A DNA stretch of 64,000 nt from an uncultured Sphaerochaeta sp. (GTDB lineage Bacteria; Spirochaetota; Spirochaetia; Sphaerochaetales; Sphaerochaetaceae), in contig NZ_OY781063.1 in the NCBI RefSeq assembly GCF_963676285.1, forward strand, positions 2,604,001 through 2,668,000, given 5' to 3'. Each line of letters opens with the position of its first letter. Position 1 is the first letter of the stretch. The position numbers were made by a program, and so were the translations under genes. The notes beneath the pieces were generated by a model. It saw only the letters and a program-made list of their open reading frames with translations, did not search any database and was not told the origin of the DNA. Shown here one piece after another: positions 53,551-61,963 of this stretch.

Positions 53551-53912
53551 ACGTTTCCGTCACGCTTGAGTTCGATTGCACGATGAGGGAAATAGATGGG
53601 AAGGATTTTTCTGATATAGGCCATTGCAGCTTCCTCTATAGCCTGCTTTTTGTCTTTTTGCACCCACGACAGGGTTCGTATTTCAACTGAGAGGATATAG
53701 CCACGGCCATGGTTGCTTCCATATCCCAGGGTAAACTGTGTACCCGTGGAGAAGAGGCCATCATAGGCAACACTGGAGGCTTTTCCTCTCTCTGGCCTGT
53801 TAGGGTGAAGAGGATACGCATCACCGAAGGTATCTTCGAGATAGTGATCGAGATCATCACACAACCTACGCATCGTTGATTCAAGTTCCACTTGTTTTGG
53901 ATGTGTGCTCAT
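53502..53912 (-). CDS. Hypothetical protein coupled to the patatin gene
   Basis: A 136-residue soluble protein with no recognised family. It has a helical N-terminus, a central beta-rich part (GTQFTLGYGSNHGRGYILS) and a C-terminal helix-strand. Its ATG overlaps the patatin stop (ATGA), so the two are one translationally coupled operon. Its last 49 nt run antisense to the end of the nucleosidase gene. A partner or regulator of the patatin enzyme is plausible but unproved. Confidence 0.6.
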   Translation of the reverse strand: MSTHPKQVELESTMRRLCDDLDHYLEDTFGDAYPLHPNRPERGKASSVAYDGLFSTGTQFTLGYGSNHGRGYILSVEIRTLSWVQKDKKQAIEEAAMAYIRKILPIYFPHRAIELKRDGNVYKLVGDFSLGDSSNS

Positions 53913-55228
53913 TGAGGATTCTCCTGGTTCTCAACATCTTCAATCTGGTATCGTCTGAGGAAGTTGTGATAGGAATCGAGTGCAGGAATTGCTTCCTCCG
54001 GTGCTTCTGCTTGGGTAGGTTGTTGGCTCTCCGGTAGGACTTCCTTTGGTCCTAGTTCCATCTGGTCAAAATGGTTCCTCTGGCTGAGCAACTGCGCAAA
54101 GGCTTTAAGCCGATCCTCGTTTTCCTGATAAATTTTCTGGGCTCCTTGGTGCATGGTGGAAAGAGCCCCTGCTGTTGTCTCATCAAGCTTGTAAGTTTCC
54201 CCCAGTGCGCCATGGATCCTCGTATAGGTAAGGTCTGGAATGGTTGGTGCTATCTGGTCGACCACTTGCATCTGGCTTGTTGCATAGATCTTCTGGATCG
54301 GGGCTCCCTTCGCCGGATCTATCCAGCCGATGACACCCGTTCCTGCTCCACTGATAGTGAAAGTAAAATCACTGCTTGCTGTTGAAAGAGAAAGGATATG
54401 GAACCGTTTCGCATCAGGATACAGCTCCTTTGCTTGACGGTAGGCATAGAGTGCTGGGTTGTTAGCAACAACACCACCATCGATCAAGGTCTGCATTATT
54501 TTTTCTTCCCGGTCGTAAAGATATGCTGGTTTGAAGAAGGTAGGGGCAGCGCTGGTTGCCCTAGCTGCTTCCCAGAACAGGAATCCGTGTGAGTCATGAC
54601 TGCACATGATGAAAGGCTTGCCATGTGCTGCATCATAGGTCATCACCATGGTTGGTATGACTGCTTCACTTAGCGGAACGTCTCCAAACATATGTTGTAA
54701 AAGTCGCTGCAACGGTTGCACATCATACTTATCTGTAAAGATCTGGCTGAAGAACCGACCTTGGCTTCTGGGGAATATCTGCCGCCCATTCTGCAGATAA
54801 AGTGATTCAAGGGTAGAGGTGTCGACACCAAAGGGAAGGGTTCCCCGTAGTGTTTTGTCTCCAGGCTTTCCCATCAATTTCTGCATCAAGGTTCGTTGCT
54901 GCTCATCGTATATGTAGCTTATATACCTGGTATCGCTTTGGAGGTTTGTTTGCATTACAGGGGCCCCAAGAGCCAATGCCAGCAAACCCCCGGTAGACGT
55001 CCCTGCCAATAAATCAAAATGTGAGTACAGTGGACGGTTGTCTCCCATGGACTCCAACAAGGATGATAGTTTTGCAAGCATCACAGCAGGTATGAGACCA
55101 CGCATCCCGCCTCCGTCTATAGAGAGGATGTATCGATCGTCTTGGGGTGATGATGGTTCCTTGTGATTCCAGAAATCCCGTAATGCCATGCTAGTAGAGT
55201 GATGAATTTGTACCAGAGGGTCAAGCAT
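53909..55228 (-). CDS. Patatin-like phospholipase
   Basis: A 439-residue serine lipase. The oxyanion hole DGGGMRG (38-44), nucleophile elbow GTSTG (Ser78) and catalytic DGG (Asp250) are all intact. The catalytic domain spans residues ~33-260; the C-terminal ~140 residues end in a Gln/Glu/Pro-rich linker and have no known domain. The N-terminal start ILSIDGGGMRG is like that of CapV, the CBASS effector, but no CD-NTase gene is nearby. AAGGAAG precedes the ATG. It is followed by a coupled small gene. Confidence 0.85.
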   Translation of the reverse strand: MLDPLVQIHHSTSMALRDFWNHKEPSSPQDDRYILSIDGGGMRGLIPAVMLAKLSSLLESMGDNRPLYSHFDLLAGTSTGGLLALALGAPVMQTNLQSDTRYISYIYDEQQRTLMQKLMGKPGDKTLRGTLPFGVDTSTLESLYLQNGRQIFPRSQGRFFSQIFTDKYDVQPLQRLLQHMFGDVPLSEAVIPTMVMTYDAAHGKPFIMCSHDSHGFLFWEAARATSAAPTFFKPAYLYDREEKIMQTLIDGGVVANNPALYAYRQAKELYPDAKRFHILSLSTASSDFTFTISGAGTGVIGWIDPAKGAPIQKIYATSQMQVVDQIAPTIPDLTYTRIHGALGETYKLDETTAGALSTMHQGAQKIYQENEDRLKAFAQLLSQRNHFDQMELGPKEVLPESQQPTQAEAPEEAIPALDSYHNFLRRYQIEDVENQENPQ

Positions 55229-55289
55229 CCTCTCTTCTTCCTTGTAGAAAATTCGGATATATATTCGTATAAAGTACCGAAATAAGTAT

Positions 55290-55319
55290 AATATATAAGC
55301 CTATATTTATATATTCCAA
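55290..55319 (-). promoter_or_regulatory. Candidate promoter of the patatin operon in an AT-rich region
   Basis: On the minus strand TTGGAA (55319-55314) is followed after 18 nt by TATATT (55295-55290). The 136-nt gap between the patatin gene and the divergent PflX-like gene is among the most AT-rich in the window. It also contains spaced TTCGG (55252-55256) and CCGAA (55277-55281) arms. Confidence 0.45.
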
Positions 55320-55364
55320 ACAAAGAGCTATGCAAAGTGAACGTATTTTCGCTAGACTTGTTCC

Positions 55365-56336
55365 ATGGATGAACATGGAATGAATGCCTATGGCAAGTGC
55401 AGATTATGTCCCAATTACTGTGCTGTGAACCGGATGGAAGGCAAGCTTGGAAGGTGTGGTGAGACTGATACGGTTCGTATTGCCTGGTCTGGTCTTCATC
55501 GTGGTGAAGAGCCTCCTGTAACCGGTGAACATGGATCAGGAATGATCTTCTTCAGCGGCTGCCCCTTGCACTGTGCCTACTGCCAGAACCATCAGATTTC
55601 TGGTAGTGGTGAGTCAGGTACCATGGCTGTGGGAATTGAAGTGAGTACATATGAACTCTCCAATATCATGCTTGAACTCCAGAAACTTGGTGCGACCAAT
55701 TTGAATCTGGTGACTGGAACGCATTTCATACCATCAATTGTTGCAGCGTTGGAACTTGCAAAGACGCAAGGTTTTTCCTTGGATGTAGTGTGGAACAGTT
55801 CAGGATTTGAGTCCCCAGAAGGACTCTCTTTGATCGATCCCTACATTGACCTGTATCTCATCGATGTAAAGACATTGAGAGAGGATGTGAGTGCTGAGTT
55901 CTGTGGGTTGGCGCTCTATGCAAGGATCATCCGTTCTGTGATGACGTATATTCTGCGTAATGGGAGAACCACCTTTGTCGATGATGATGGGCAACTCAAG
56001 GGAGTACTGGTTAGGCATCTGGTATTTCCCGGTACGCTTGATGCCTCCAAAGAGGTGCTTCGTTATTTTGCCCAGGAGTTGAAAGATTCTTGCTACCTTT
56101 CGCTGATGGTGCAGTTTGAGCCTCCCAAGGGTGATGTGCGATTTCCTGCAATCAGTGAAGAGGAATACGATAATCTGCTCCTGACATTGGAGGAGTTGGA
56201 TATCGAGGATGGATTTGTGCAGGAATTGGGGGAGAATGTCTCCTGGATTCCTGATTTCACCCAGGAGAATCCGTTCCCCGAGGGGTTTGCAACCCCACTT
56301 CCTTATTTTATCAACCTAGCGAAACGCTCTAGCTGA
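55365..56336 (+). CDS. PflX-like radical SAM protein (COG1313)
   Basis: A 323-residue radical SAM enzyme. An N-terminal cluster of cysteines (Cys12, 15, 19 and 31: CRLCPNYC, GRCGE) precedes the SAM-binding FFSGCPLHCAYCQNHQIS (Cys66, 70, 73). This is the layout of PflX/COG1313 proteins, related to glycyl-radical activases, whose substrate is unknown. No glycyl-radical enzyme gene is next to it. It overlaps the end of the UMP kinase gene by 8 nt in convergent orientation. Confidence 0.85.
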   Translation: MDEHGMNAYGKCRLCPNYCAVNRMEGKLGRCGETDTVRIAWSGLHRGEEPPVTGEHGSGMIFFSGCPLHCAYCQNHQISGSGESGTMAVGIEVSTYELSNIMLELQKLGATNLNLVTGTHFIPSIVAALELAKTQGFSLDVVWNSSGFESPEGLSLIDPYIDLYLIDVKTLREDVSAEFCGLALYARIIRSVMTYILRNGRTTFVDDDGQLKGVLVRHLVFPGTLDASKEVLRYFAQELKDSCYLSLMVQFEPPKGDVRFPAISEEEYDNLLLTLEELDIEDGFVQELGENVSWIPDFTQENPFPEGFATPLPYFINLAKRSS

Positions 56337-57021
56337 TGAGGGTTCCCTCATACTTTCTGCCATAGAGGATATTCATGGTGTTTTCGATGTTTCGTCCATC
56401 GGCGCACACTACCTCCATATGCATTTTTGCAGCTCTCTTGCTTGCAATGGGGTCAAAGGGAGAGTTCTTTCCGGGAGTCCAGTTCTCTCCAACCATAGTG
56501 CGATAATCTGCCCAACTTATGGAATCCAATGGCTTTGCCTCCGGATTCTTTTTGGGATCATCGGTATACACCTTGGCAATGTTGCTGAGGTTGATAATCA
56601 GTCTTCCCTCGAACCTTTCGGCGAGTATGACGGCATCATTATCAGTAGAGAAACCGGGCTTCCAGCCAGCGGCAACCAATACTTGTCCCTGGAAGTTGAT
56701 ATGACCGGTTGGGTCAGTGATCAGGTTGTCGGTACAGAACTCGTTGAACATTGCCTTGAGGAGTTGCCCATTGATATGGGTGGCCCTGATCCCAAGCCAG
56801 TCAAGTTCTTCACTATCCACATCTGGGTTTATCTCTCGCATAGCATTCTGGTAGACACGGGCCGGGGCACCGCCTCCACAGACCAAAATGATCTTTCTAC
56901 TTTTATCTTCTTTCAAATAGGCTTTGAGAGCACTGTTGAGTTCTTTGAGAAAAGCGTGGTCAACCTTATCCGGTGCAATGATTGATCCGCCCAATGAAAT
57001 AACTGCCAAATTATTATACAT
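56329..57021 (-). CDS. pyrH: UMP kinase, archaeal-type
   Basis: A 230-residue amino-acid-kinase-fold protein. AVISLGGSIIAPDK, ILVCGGGAPARVYQNAM, WLGIRATHINGQLL, AGWKPGFSTDNDAV and VYTDDPKKNPEAK match the archaeal/cyanobacterial-like UMP kinase group more than the standard bacterial PyrH. It converts UMP to UDP. Whether a second, standard pyrH exists is unknown. It is convergent with the PflX-like gene. Confidence 0.85.
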   Translation of the reverse strand: MYNNLAVISLGGSIIAPDKVDHAFLKELNSALKAYLKEDKSRKIILVCGGGAPARVYQNAMREINPDVDSEELDWLGIRATHINGQLLKAMFNEFCTDNLITDPTGHINFQGQVLVAAGWKPGFSTDNDAVILAERFEGRLIINLSNIAKVYTDDPKKNPEAKPLDSISWADYRTMVGENWTPGKNSPFDPIASKRAAKMHMEVVCADGRNIENTMNILYGRKYEGTLIS

Positions 57022-57164
57022 GGAGTCCTCCGCCGGCCATAGTACCAGATTTCTCCACTCCCCTCAATATTGAAGTAGGGAGAAGTTGGATTTATCGGAA
57101 GGTTATTCCTTCATTGCATGGTTTTGAAACCAATGAAAATACGTTTGTCACTTTGTATAGGTGT

Positions 57165-57527
57165 TTACGTAGGAGGAGCACTCCGAAGAATCTTCTCCAT
57201 GGGTTTTCCTTTGGCCAATTCATCGATGAGTTTGTCCAGGTATCGTATCTCTCGCATCAGTGGATCCTCAATCGTTTCAACCTGCACACCACAGACTTTA
57301 CCAGTTATCAAACTTCTCAGTGGATTTTTCTTGGGGCTCTCTTCAATAAAATCCTCGAAGCTTTTTCCTTTGTCCAATACCATTTTCAAGGATGCCTCAT
57401 CATACCCAAACAGCCAACTGATGATTTCATCAACCTCAGCCTTGGTGCGTCCTTTCTTTTCAACTTTTGCAATATACAAAGGATAGATGGTTCCAAAACT
57501 CATCGAATATATGCGATGTTTTGCCAT
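57165..57527 (-). CDS. DUF2200-family protein
   Basis: A 120-residue protein resembling the DUF2200 family: [29 protein letters not shown] at the start (broken here by its conserved halves), then IISWLFGYD and FEEAP-like [10 protein letters not shown]. Members are common, small and uncharacterised. It is a lone gene on the minus strand between UMP kinase and the metal ATPase. The 143-nt gap towards UMP kinase shows no clear feature. Confidence 0.8.
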   Translation of the reverse strand: MAKHRIYSMSFGTIYPLYIAKVEKKGRTKAEVDEIISWLFGYDEASLKMVLDKGKSFEDFIEESPKKNPLRSLITGKVCGVQVETIEDPLMREIRYLDKLIDELAKGKPMEKILRSAPPT

Positions 57528-57597
57528 AGTAAATACGCTCCTTCACTCACAATCAGTATACAGACAGAAACAGTACTTGGTTAACTAATCAAGGAAC

Positions 57598-59574
57598 TTA
57601 GTTCGCTGGTTCTTTTGAGATGTTCAATAAGCGTGCATTAACAGCAACAATCACAGTAGAGAGTGTCATCAAGATTGCTCCTACCTCTGGCTGCAGTACG
57701 AATCCAAGAGAGTACAGCACCCCTGCAGCCAATGGGATGGCCAGTATATTATATGCTGTTGCCCATATGAGGTTCTGGATCATCTTCCGGTATGTTGCCT
57801 TCCCGAACTGGATAAGCGTGACAATATCCTGTGGATTGGAGTGTACGAGTATGATGTCCGCTGTAGAAGCCGCCACATCGGTTCCGGAACCGATTGCAAT
57901 ACCTACATCTGCTTGGGCTAGAGCGGGGGAATCATTGACCCCGTCACCTGTCATTGCTACGAACAAGCCCCTGTTTTGCAGCTCCTTGATTTTTGTTTGT
58001 TTTTCGTCGGGCAATACCTCTGCAAAATAGCCATCCATGCCCAGTTCATTGGAAACAGCTTGCGCTGTTGCCTCATTATCCCCTGTGAGCATCCAGCATG
58101 TAATCCCCATCTTCTGCAAGGACGAAATGGCTTGATACGATTGCTCACGGATTGTGTCACTAAGAATGATGGAGCCAATGAGCATGTCATCAGAAACGAC
58201 AAATACGCGGGTAACAGCTTTCTCCTCACTGTTTGGGGGAATTTCAAAACCGAGCTCACGGACGTGTGATGGACTGGCTACCAGGATGGTTCTTCCTTGG
58301 ATTGTGCCGCTGATCCCCTTTCCCTTGATCGCCTTCGCATCCTCTACAGGAATAAGCTCGATCGATTGCTCTTGAGCGTATGCTACAATGCTTTTACCGA
58401 TAGGGTGTTCCGAATAGGTTTCCAGAGACGCAGCAAGCTTTACTATTTCCTCTTTCCCTATCTGGGCAGTCTCGGTTCTGCTGACTTCGGTAACCGTAAA
58501 GGTTCCTTCAGTAAGGGTTCCAGTCTTGTCGAATACGATGGCATTGATCTTCCGTGCCTGTTCAAAGGCTGTCCTGTTCTGTATAAGCAGTCCGTTCTGT
58601 GCTGATTTTGCAGTAGATACCGATACAACGAGGGGTATGGCAAGGCCAAGAGCGTGAGGGCAGGTGATAATCATGACAGTTGCCATTCGTGTAATGGCGA
58701 ATTGCAGGTCAAAGCCAACAATCAACCATGCGGCCAAGGTGGCAAAGCCAACAGTCAGTGCGGAGATGGTCAGGTATTTTGCAGCACGGTCGCTGAGTTT
58801 CTGGGTTTTTGATTTTGCTTCCTGTGCATTTTGTACCATCTGGATAATCTTTGAGAGATACGCATTTTCACCAACCCCTTCAACTTCCAGGGTAAGGCTT
58901 CCCTCTCCATTGATCGACCCTCCGATCAGCTTATCTCCCTCTTTGCGATGGACAGGACGAGATTCACCGGTAATCATCGATTCATTCACATAGCTCTCAC
59001 CTTCGGTTATGTGTCCATCTGCTGGTATTTTTTCTCCGGGCTTTACCACCAGGAAATCGCCATTCTGTATCTGTTGTGTGGGGACATCCTGTATGGTTTC
59101 TCCTTCTTTCTTGTGCGCCGTTGCAGGCATGAGGCGAGCTAATTTTTCAAGCGCAGCGGAAGCCCCAACCACACTGCTCATCTCGATCCAGTGGCCTGCC
59201 AGCATGATGGCTATCAAGGTCGCCAGCTCCCAATAAAAAGCTGTTCCCGATAGGCCGAAGGTAACTGCGGTACTGTACCCATAGGCGACGGTAATGGCCA
59301 TACCAATGAGTGTCATCATCCCAGGGGATTTCTCTTTCAGTTCTTCAACCATCCCGGAGAGGAAAGGCCATCCTCCGGCAATATAGAGAATGGTGGCTAA
59401 AGAAAAAACTACACAGTCTGCACCGGGAAAAGTCCACTTGAATCCCATGGCGTTTTGTACCAACGGCGTCAATGCAAGGATAGGCAGGGTGAGTGCCAAG
59501 CTGAAATAGAACCGGTTTCTAAAATCCTTGATCATCATTCGGTGATGTTCTGTATGATTCATCTGATGTTTCAT
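57598..59574 (-). CDS. copB: CopB-type heavy-metal P-type ATPase
   Basis: A 658-residue P1B ATPase. It has a short His/Met-rich N-terminus (MKHQMNHTEHHRMM) with no HMA domain and the TGES actuator motif (202-205). The metal-binding CPH motif is at 305-307 and phosphorylation is at Asp349 in DKTGTLTEG. GDGVNDSPAL precedes the last helices. The CPH motif marks the CopB subgroup, which exports copper (or silver) ions. The start overlaps the 61-residue LDCC gene by ATGA, and both lie under the palindromic promoter at 59832-59862. Confidence 0.92.
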   Translation of the reverse strand: MKHQMNHTEHHRMMIKDFRNRFYFSLALTLPILALTPLVQNAMGFKWTFPGADCVVFSLATILYIAGGWPFLSGMVEELKEKSPGMMTLIGMAITVAYGYSTAVTFGLSGTAFYWELATLIAIMLAGHWIEMSSVVGASAALEKLARLMPATAHKKEGETIQDVPTQQIQNGDFLVVKPGEKIPADGHITEGESYVNESMITGESRPVHRKEGDKLIGGSINGEGSLTLEVEGVGENAYLSKIIQMVQNAQEAKSKTQKLSDRAAKYLTISALTVGFATLAAWLIVGFDLQFAITRMATVMIITCPHALGLAIPLVVSVSTAKSAQNGLLIQNRTAFEQARKINAIVFDKTGTLTEGTFTVTEVSRTETAQIGKEEIVKLAASLETYSEHPIGKSIVAYAQEQSIELIPVEDAKAIKGKGISGTIQGRTILVASPSHVRELGFEIPPNSEEKAVTRVFVVSDDMLIGSIILSDTIREQSYQAISSLQKMGITCWMLTGDNEATAQAVSNELGMDGYFAEVLPDEKQTKIKELQNRGLFVAMTGDGVNDSPALAQADVGIAIGSGTDVAASTADIILVHSNPQDIVTLIQFGKATYRKMIQNLIWATAYNILAIPLAAGVLYSLGFVLQPEVGAILMTLSTVIVAVNARLLNISKEPAN

Positions 59575-59756
59575 TGCGTCTCCTTTTCTTGGCTCATGAA
59601 ATTACTGCTTGAGTTTCTAGGTGTCCTTCTGGGCTCAGGGGTCTGGTTGAGTACACAACAATCGAGTCGCTGGCTTCCAAAACTGCGCTCATTAGCTTCA
59701 GCCATACGTTCCAGATACCCATTCCACCATTGTTTTAGATTGTTTCTCAGTCCCAT
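59571..59756 (-). CDS. Small LDCC-motif protein, putative metal binder
   Basis: A 61-residue protein: MGLRNNLKQWWNGYLERM, a helix with a Trp-Trp pair, then SFGSQRLDCCVLN with adjacent Cys33-Cys34 and a basic, Ser-rich tail. It is a real gene: AGGAGG lies 6-7 nt before the ATG and its stop is coupled (ATGA) to the copB start. I recall a small protein family named for an LDCC motif and found near metal pumps; a metal carrier for the ATPase is the natural guess. Confidence 0.75.
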   Translation of the reverse strand: MGLRNNLKQWWNGYLERMAEANERSFGSQRLDCCVLNQTPEPRRTPRNSSSNFMSQEKETQ

Positions 59757-59831
59757 GTGTCACCTCCTAGCAGGAAATCATTTTTATGCCAACCATCACG
59801 AAATAGCAAGAAAAGCAAGTCTTTCAATAAG

Positions 59832-59856
59832 AAATATACCCCCTAGGGGTATATTT
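59832..59856. promoter_or_regulatory. CsoR-like palindromic operator of the copper operon
   Basis: AAATATACCCC (59832-59842) and GGGGTATATTT (59846-59856) are perfect 11-bp arms around CTA. The TACCCC...GGGGTA core is the kind of site bound by CsoR-family copper sensors. It fills the spacer of the minus-strand promoter. No csoR gene is visible in the window. Confidence 0.7.
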
Positions 59857-59862
59857 GTCAAG
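59833..59862 (-). promoter_or_regulatory. Promoter of the LDCC-copB operon
   Basis: On the minus strand TTGACA (59862-59857) is followed after 18 nt by TATATT (59838-59833). The -10 is formed by the left arm of the palindrome. The LDCC gene starts ~77 nt downstream. Confidence 0.7.
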
Positions 59863-59992
59863 TTGGATAGTGCCTTCAGATCAATCGATCTGTGAAAACG
59901 AGTGTTATGTTTGTTGAACAGTTCTAAAACTGCAGAAATAAGCTTTTCTGCAGTATGGCAATAGGAACTCCTCTGTGTAGGACAATAGCAAG

Positions 59993-61153
59993 CTAGGCTG
60001 TATGTATCTTGCTTTGCTTGATCAGCTTCTCATAGATGAAGAGCAGGGAAGCAGCAAATGTCTGTGTATCAAAGGGTTTGCTTGTACGTAATGCTTGTTC
60101 GCTGAGCCTGAGGCGAAGTGGTTCATCATTGCTCAGGAGGTCAAGATAGTGGTGAAACTCCTCATTCGTGCGATATTGCCATCCATTCTCCCCATCACGT
60201 ACCACTTCTGTAAGGCAATCGTCAGCACGGCAGAGCACAGGGAGTCCAGAGGCCAAGGCTTCAATATACGTCAATCCCTGTGCCTCGCTTGTTGATGCGC
60301 TGCAAAAGACATTGCCCAAATGATAATAGGCAGGAATATCGGCTTGTTTCTGCATGCCTGCAAAAATCACATGCTTTTGTAATCCACGTGCAGCTACCAT
60401 CTGCTCCAGGGTTTGTCTCTGTGGTCCATCCCCAACCAGCAACAGTGTACGATTTGGTTTCTCCGGAGAGAAGTTGGCGATCAGCTCCTCTATCCGCTTC
60501 TCTACAGCCAGACGACCTACATACACCAGTACGAAATTATCCTTTGGTATTCCAAGAGAAGCCCGTAATGTTTCAATTTCCTTGTCCTTATTGGAGGGAG
60601 AGAATCGTGCAAGGTCGATTCCGCTGGGGACAACATCAATCGGGCCGTCCACCCCATATGAGCGTAATAAGCGTTTTGTCTTCGCTGTAGGGGCAATGAC
60701 ATAGTCAACCTTGGAGAGGATTCTCTTTGAGAACCGTTGGGCCATGATATGCCCTAATCGTTCACTGGGAGAAAAGTAATCGGTGTAGTCCTCATACAGC
60801 GTATGGTAGGTATGGACCAGAGGAGCCACTGATGCATAGGCTATACGTTTGGCAAGGGAAAAGGTGCTGAATTCACATTGGGAGTGCACTACATCAGGAC
60901 TCCACCTGATGATTTCCCGTACAATCTTCTTTGCAAATGTTCCACGGATACGGGTACCGGGATAGAGCCGGTCAGAGCTCAACGATCCGAGGTACCAGAC
61001 TCCATCTTGGTAATGGGATGTATGTGCATGGGCAAGGGTAAGGATGCGAACTTCATGTCCTGCCTGGGTGAGTCCCTGCCTGAGGTTGACGATAGAGGTG
61101 ACAACCCCGTTTGTGGTTGGAGTAAAAGCGTCCGTTGTAAGCAAAATTCTCAT
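59993..61153 (-). CDS. Glycosyltransferase family 4 (likely glycolipid synthase)
   Basis: A 386-residue GT-B retaining glycosyltransferase. MRILLTTDAFTPTTNGVVTS, then WYLGSLSSDRLYPGTRIRG, is like the diacylglycerol glucosyltransferases that make membrane mono- and diglucosyl lipids. The sugar-nucleotide site EAQGLTYIEALASGLPV is present. ATG 61153 with GGAGG fits; a longer frame upstream lacks support. Lipid specificity is inferred from the N-terminal segment only. The region upstream holds several inverted repeats. Confidence 0.8.
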   Translation of the reverse strand: MRILLTTDAFTPTTNGVVTSIVNLRQGLTQAGHEVRILTLAHAHTSHYQDGVWYLGSLSSDRLYPGTRIRGTFAKKIVREIIRWSPDVVHSQCEFSTFSLAKRIAYASVAPLVHTYHTLYEDYTDYFSPSERLGHIMAQRFSKRILSKVDYVIAPTAKTKRLLRSYGVDGPIDVVPSGIDLARFSPSNKDKEIETLRASLGIPKDNFVLVYVGRLAVEKRIEELIANFSPEKPNRTLLLVGDGPQRQTLEQMVAARGLQKHVIFAGMQKQADIPAYYHLGNVFCSASTSEAQGLTYIEALASGLPVLCRADDCLTEVVRDGENGWQYRTNEEFHHYLDLLSNDEPLRLRLSEQALRTSKPFDTQTFAASLLFIYEKLIKQSKIHTA

Positions 61154-61168
61154 GAGCGTCCTCCTCTG

Positions 61169-61185
61169 ATACCAGGTCCTGGTAT
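61169..61185. repeat. Perfect inverted repeat before the glycosyltransferase start
   Basis: ATACCAGG-T-CCTGGTAT (8-bp arms, 1-nt centre) lies 15 nt upstream of the GT4 ATG, just beyond the ribosome-binding site. It fits a dimeric repressor site; as a hairpin the loop is too tight. Confidence 0.6.
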
Positions 61186-61198
61186 GCTGCCGTCTCAA

Positions 61199-61480
61199 TT
61201 ACTCATATTCCATGCATCTATCATGCCAAATTTGCTGCATCAGCATTTTCTGCACTGAATATGTACCTTTTCATGAGAAATCCTATAGATAGGATACTGA
61301 AACTTTCGCTGTTTGCCTATGGATGGACCAGCATTGGTATTTTTAACCAATGTTTCATCCCCATTGCGCTGAGAGTGAACATCCCTTGATACAAAAAATG
61401 AGAGTAGTACAGGTCGTACCACTCTCACGCTAGAGCTACTGGCTCACGTGGTTGCAAACCACGACTTGTCATGCTTGAAG
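61199..61480. other. Gene-free region with several inverted repeats (61154-61480 overall)
   Basis: This 327-nt gap between the nqr-linked gene and the GT4 start has no gene. It holds ATCCTAT-AG-ATAGGAT (61280-61295), CATTGGT/ACCAATG (61334-61354, 7-nt loop), the terminator at 61391-61427, and CGTGGTT-GCA-AACCACG (61447-61463). A weak minus-strand promoter TTGGCA-16-TATGAG occurs near the GT4 gene. The repeats suggest a structured leader or regulatory zone. Confidence 0.5.
61391..61427 (-). terminator. Terminator of the nqr operon
   Basis: On the minus strand a 12-bp stem (one G-U pair) with a 5-nt loop, 61427-61416 pairing with 61410-61399, is followed by ATTTTTTG. It is a strong intrinsic terminator located 54 nt after the 157-residue gene. 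Confidence 0.8.
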
Positions 61481-61954
61481 CTACTCTTCGACTACCGGTA
61501 CCTCCAGTACCGTAATCAACTCCTCCGGTTCCAGGCGGAAGGGTGATCCTTTCCCTTCATAGAACCCATGGTCACCAATAAAGTGTATGTGCAGATCAGT
61601 AAAGACAACACTCTTGTCCAGTTTCTTGTTCCTTACGGTGGTGTTGGCTTTTCCATACATGCCCTTTCCACCAAAAGGCGAGGGGAGCATACCCCTTACT
61701 GTCTCAACCTTTACTTCGAAGTTTTCGTCAACAGTGATGAATTCTCCCAACCCTTCGGTTCCACTCTTGCGAAAATACTCCATACGATCAGCAATCGCCT
61801 CATGGGTTCTCCTGAGGTTTTTCACGGTAAGATTATCACTTTCCAGAATGTCGACAAGCTTTCGCTTATCGTCCCCAAGGAATCCATTAAGGGTGATGAC
61901 ACCTTTCTGCATTTGTTGCTGTATCTTGTCAAATTCAACGGTTTGTTTCATCAT
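61481..61954 (-). CDS. Uncharacterised protein linked to nqr
   Basis: A 157-residue soluble protein with no recognised family. Residues ~1-65 are helical and charged; residues ~75-150 are beta-rich (FEVKVETVRGMLPSPFGGKG, VVFTDLHIHFIGDHGFYEGK). It starts 9 nt after the nqrF stop with AGGAG before ATGATG, so it is the last gene of the Nqr operon before the terminator. It is not a standard Nqr subunit; a maturation, assembly or regulatory role is possible. Confidence 0.65.
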   Translation of the reverse strand: MMKQTVEFDKIQQQMQKGVITLNGFLGDDKRKLVDILESDNLTVKNLRRTHEAIADRMEYFRKSGTEGLGEFITVDENFEVKVETVRGMLPSPFGGKGMYGKANTTVRNKKLDKSVVFTDLHIHFIGDHGFYEGKGSPFRLEPEELITVLEVPVVEE

Positions 61955-61963
61955 CAGCTCCTA

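Noticed and set aside
53909..55228. CBASS operon with the patatin as CapV effector
   Set aside because: No cyclic-nucleotide synthase (CD-NTase) or Cap2/Cap3 gene is adjacent; flanks are a small unknown and a radical SAM gene.
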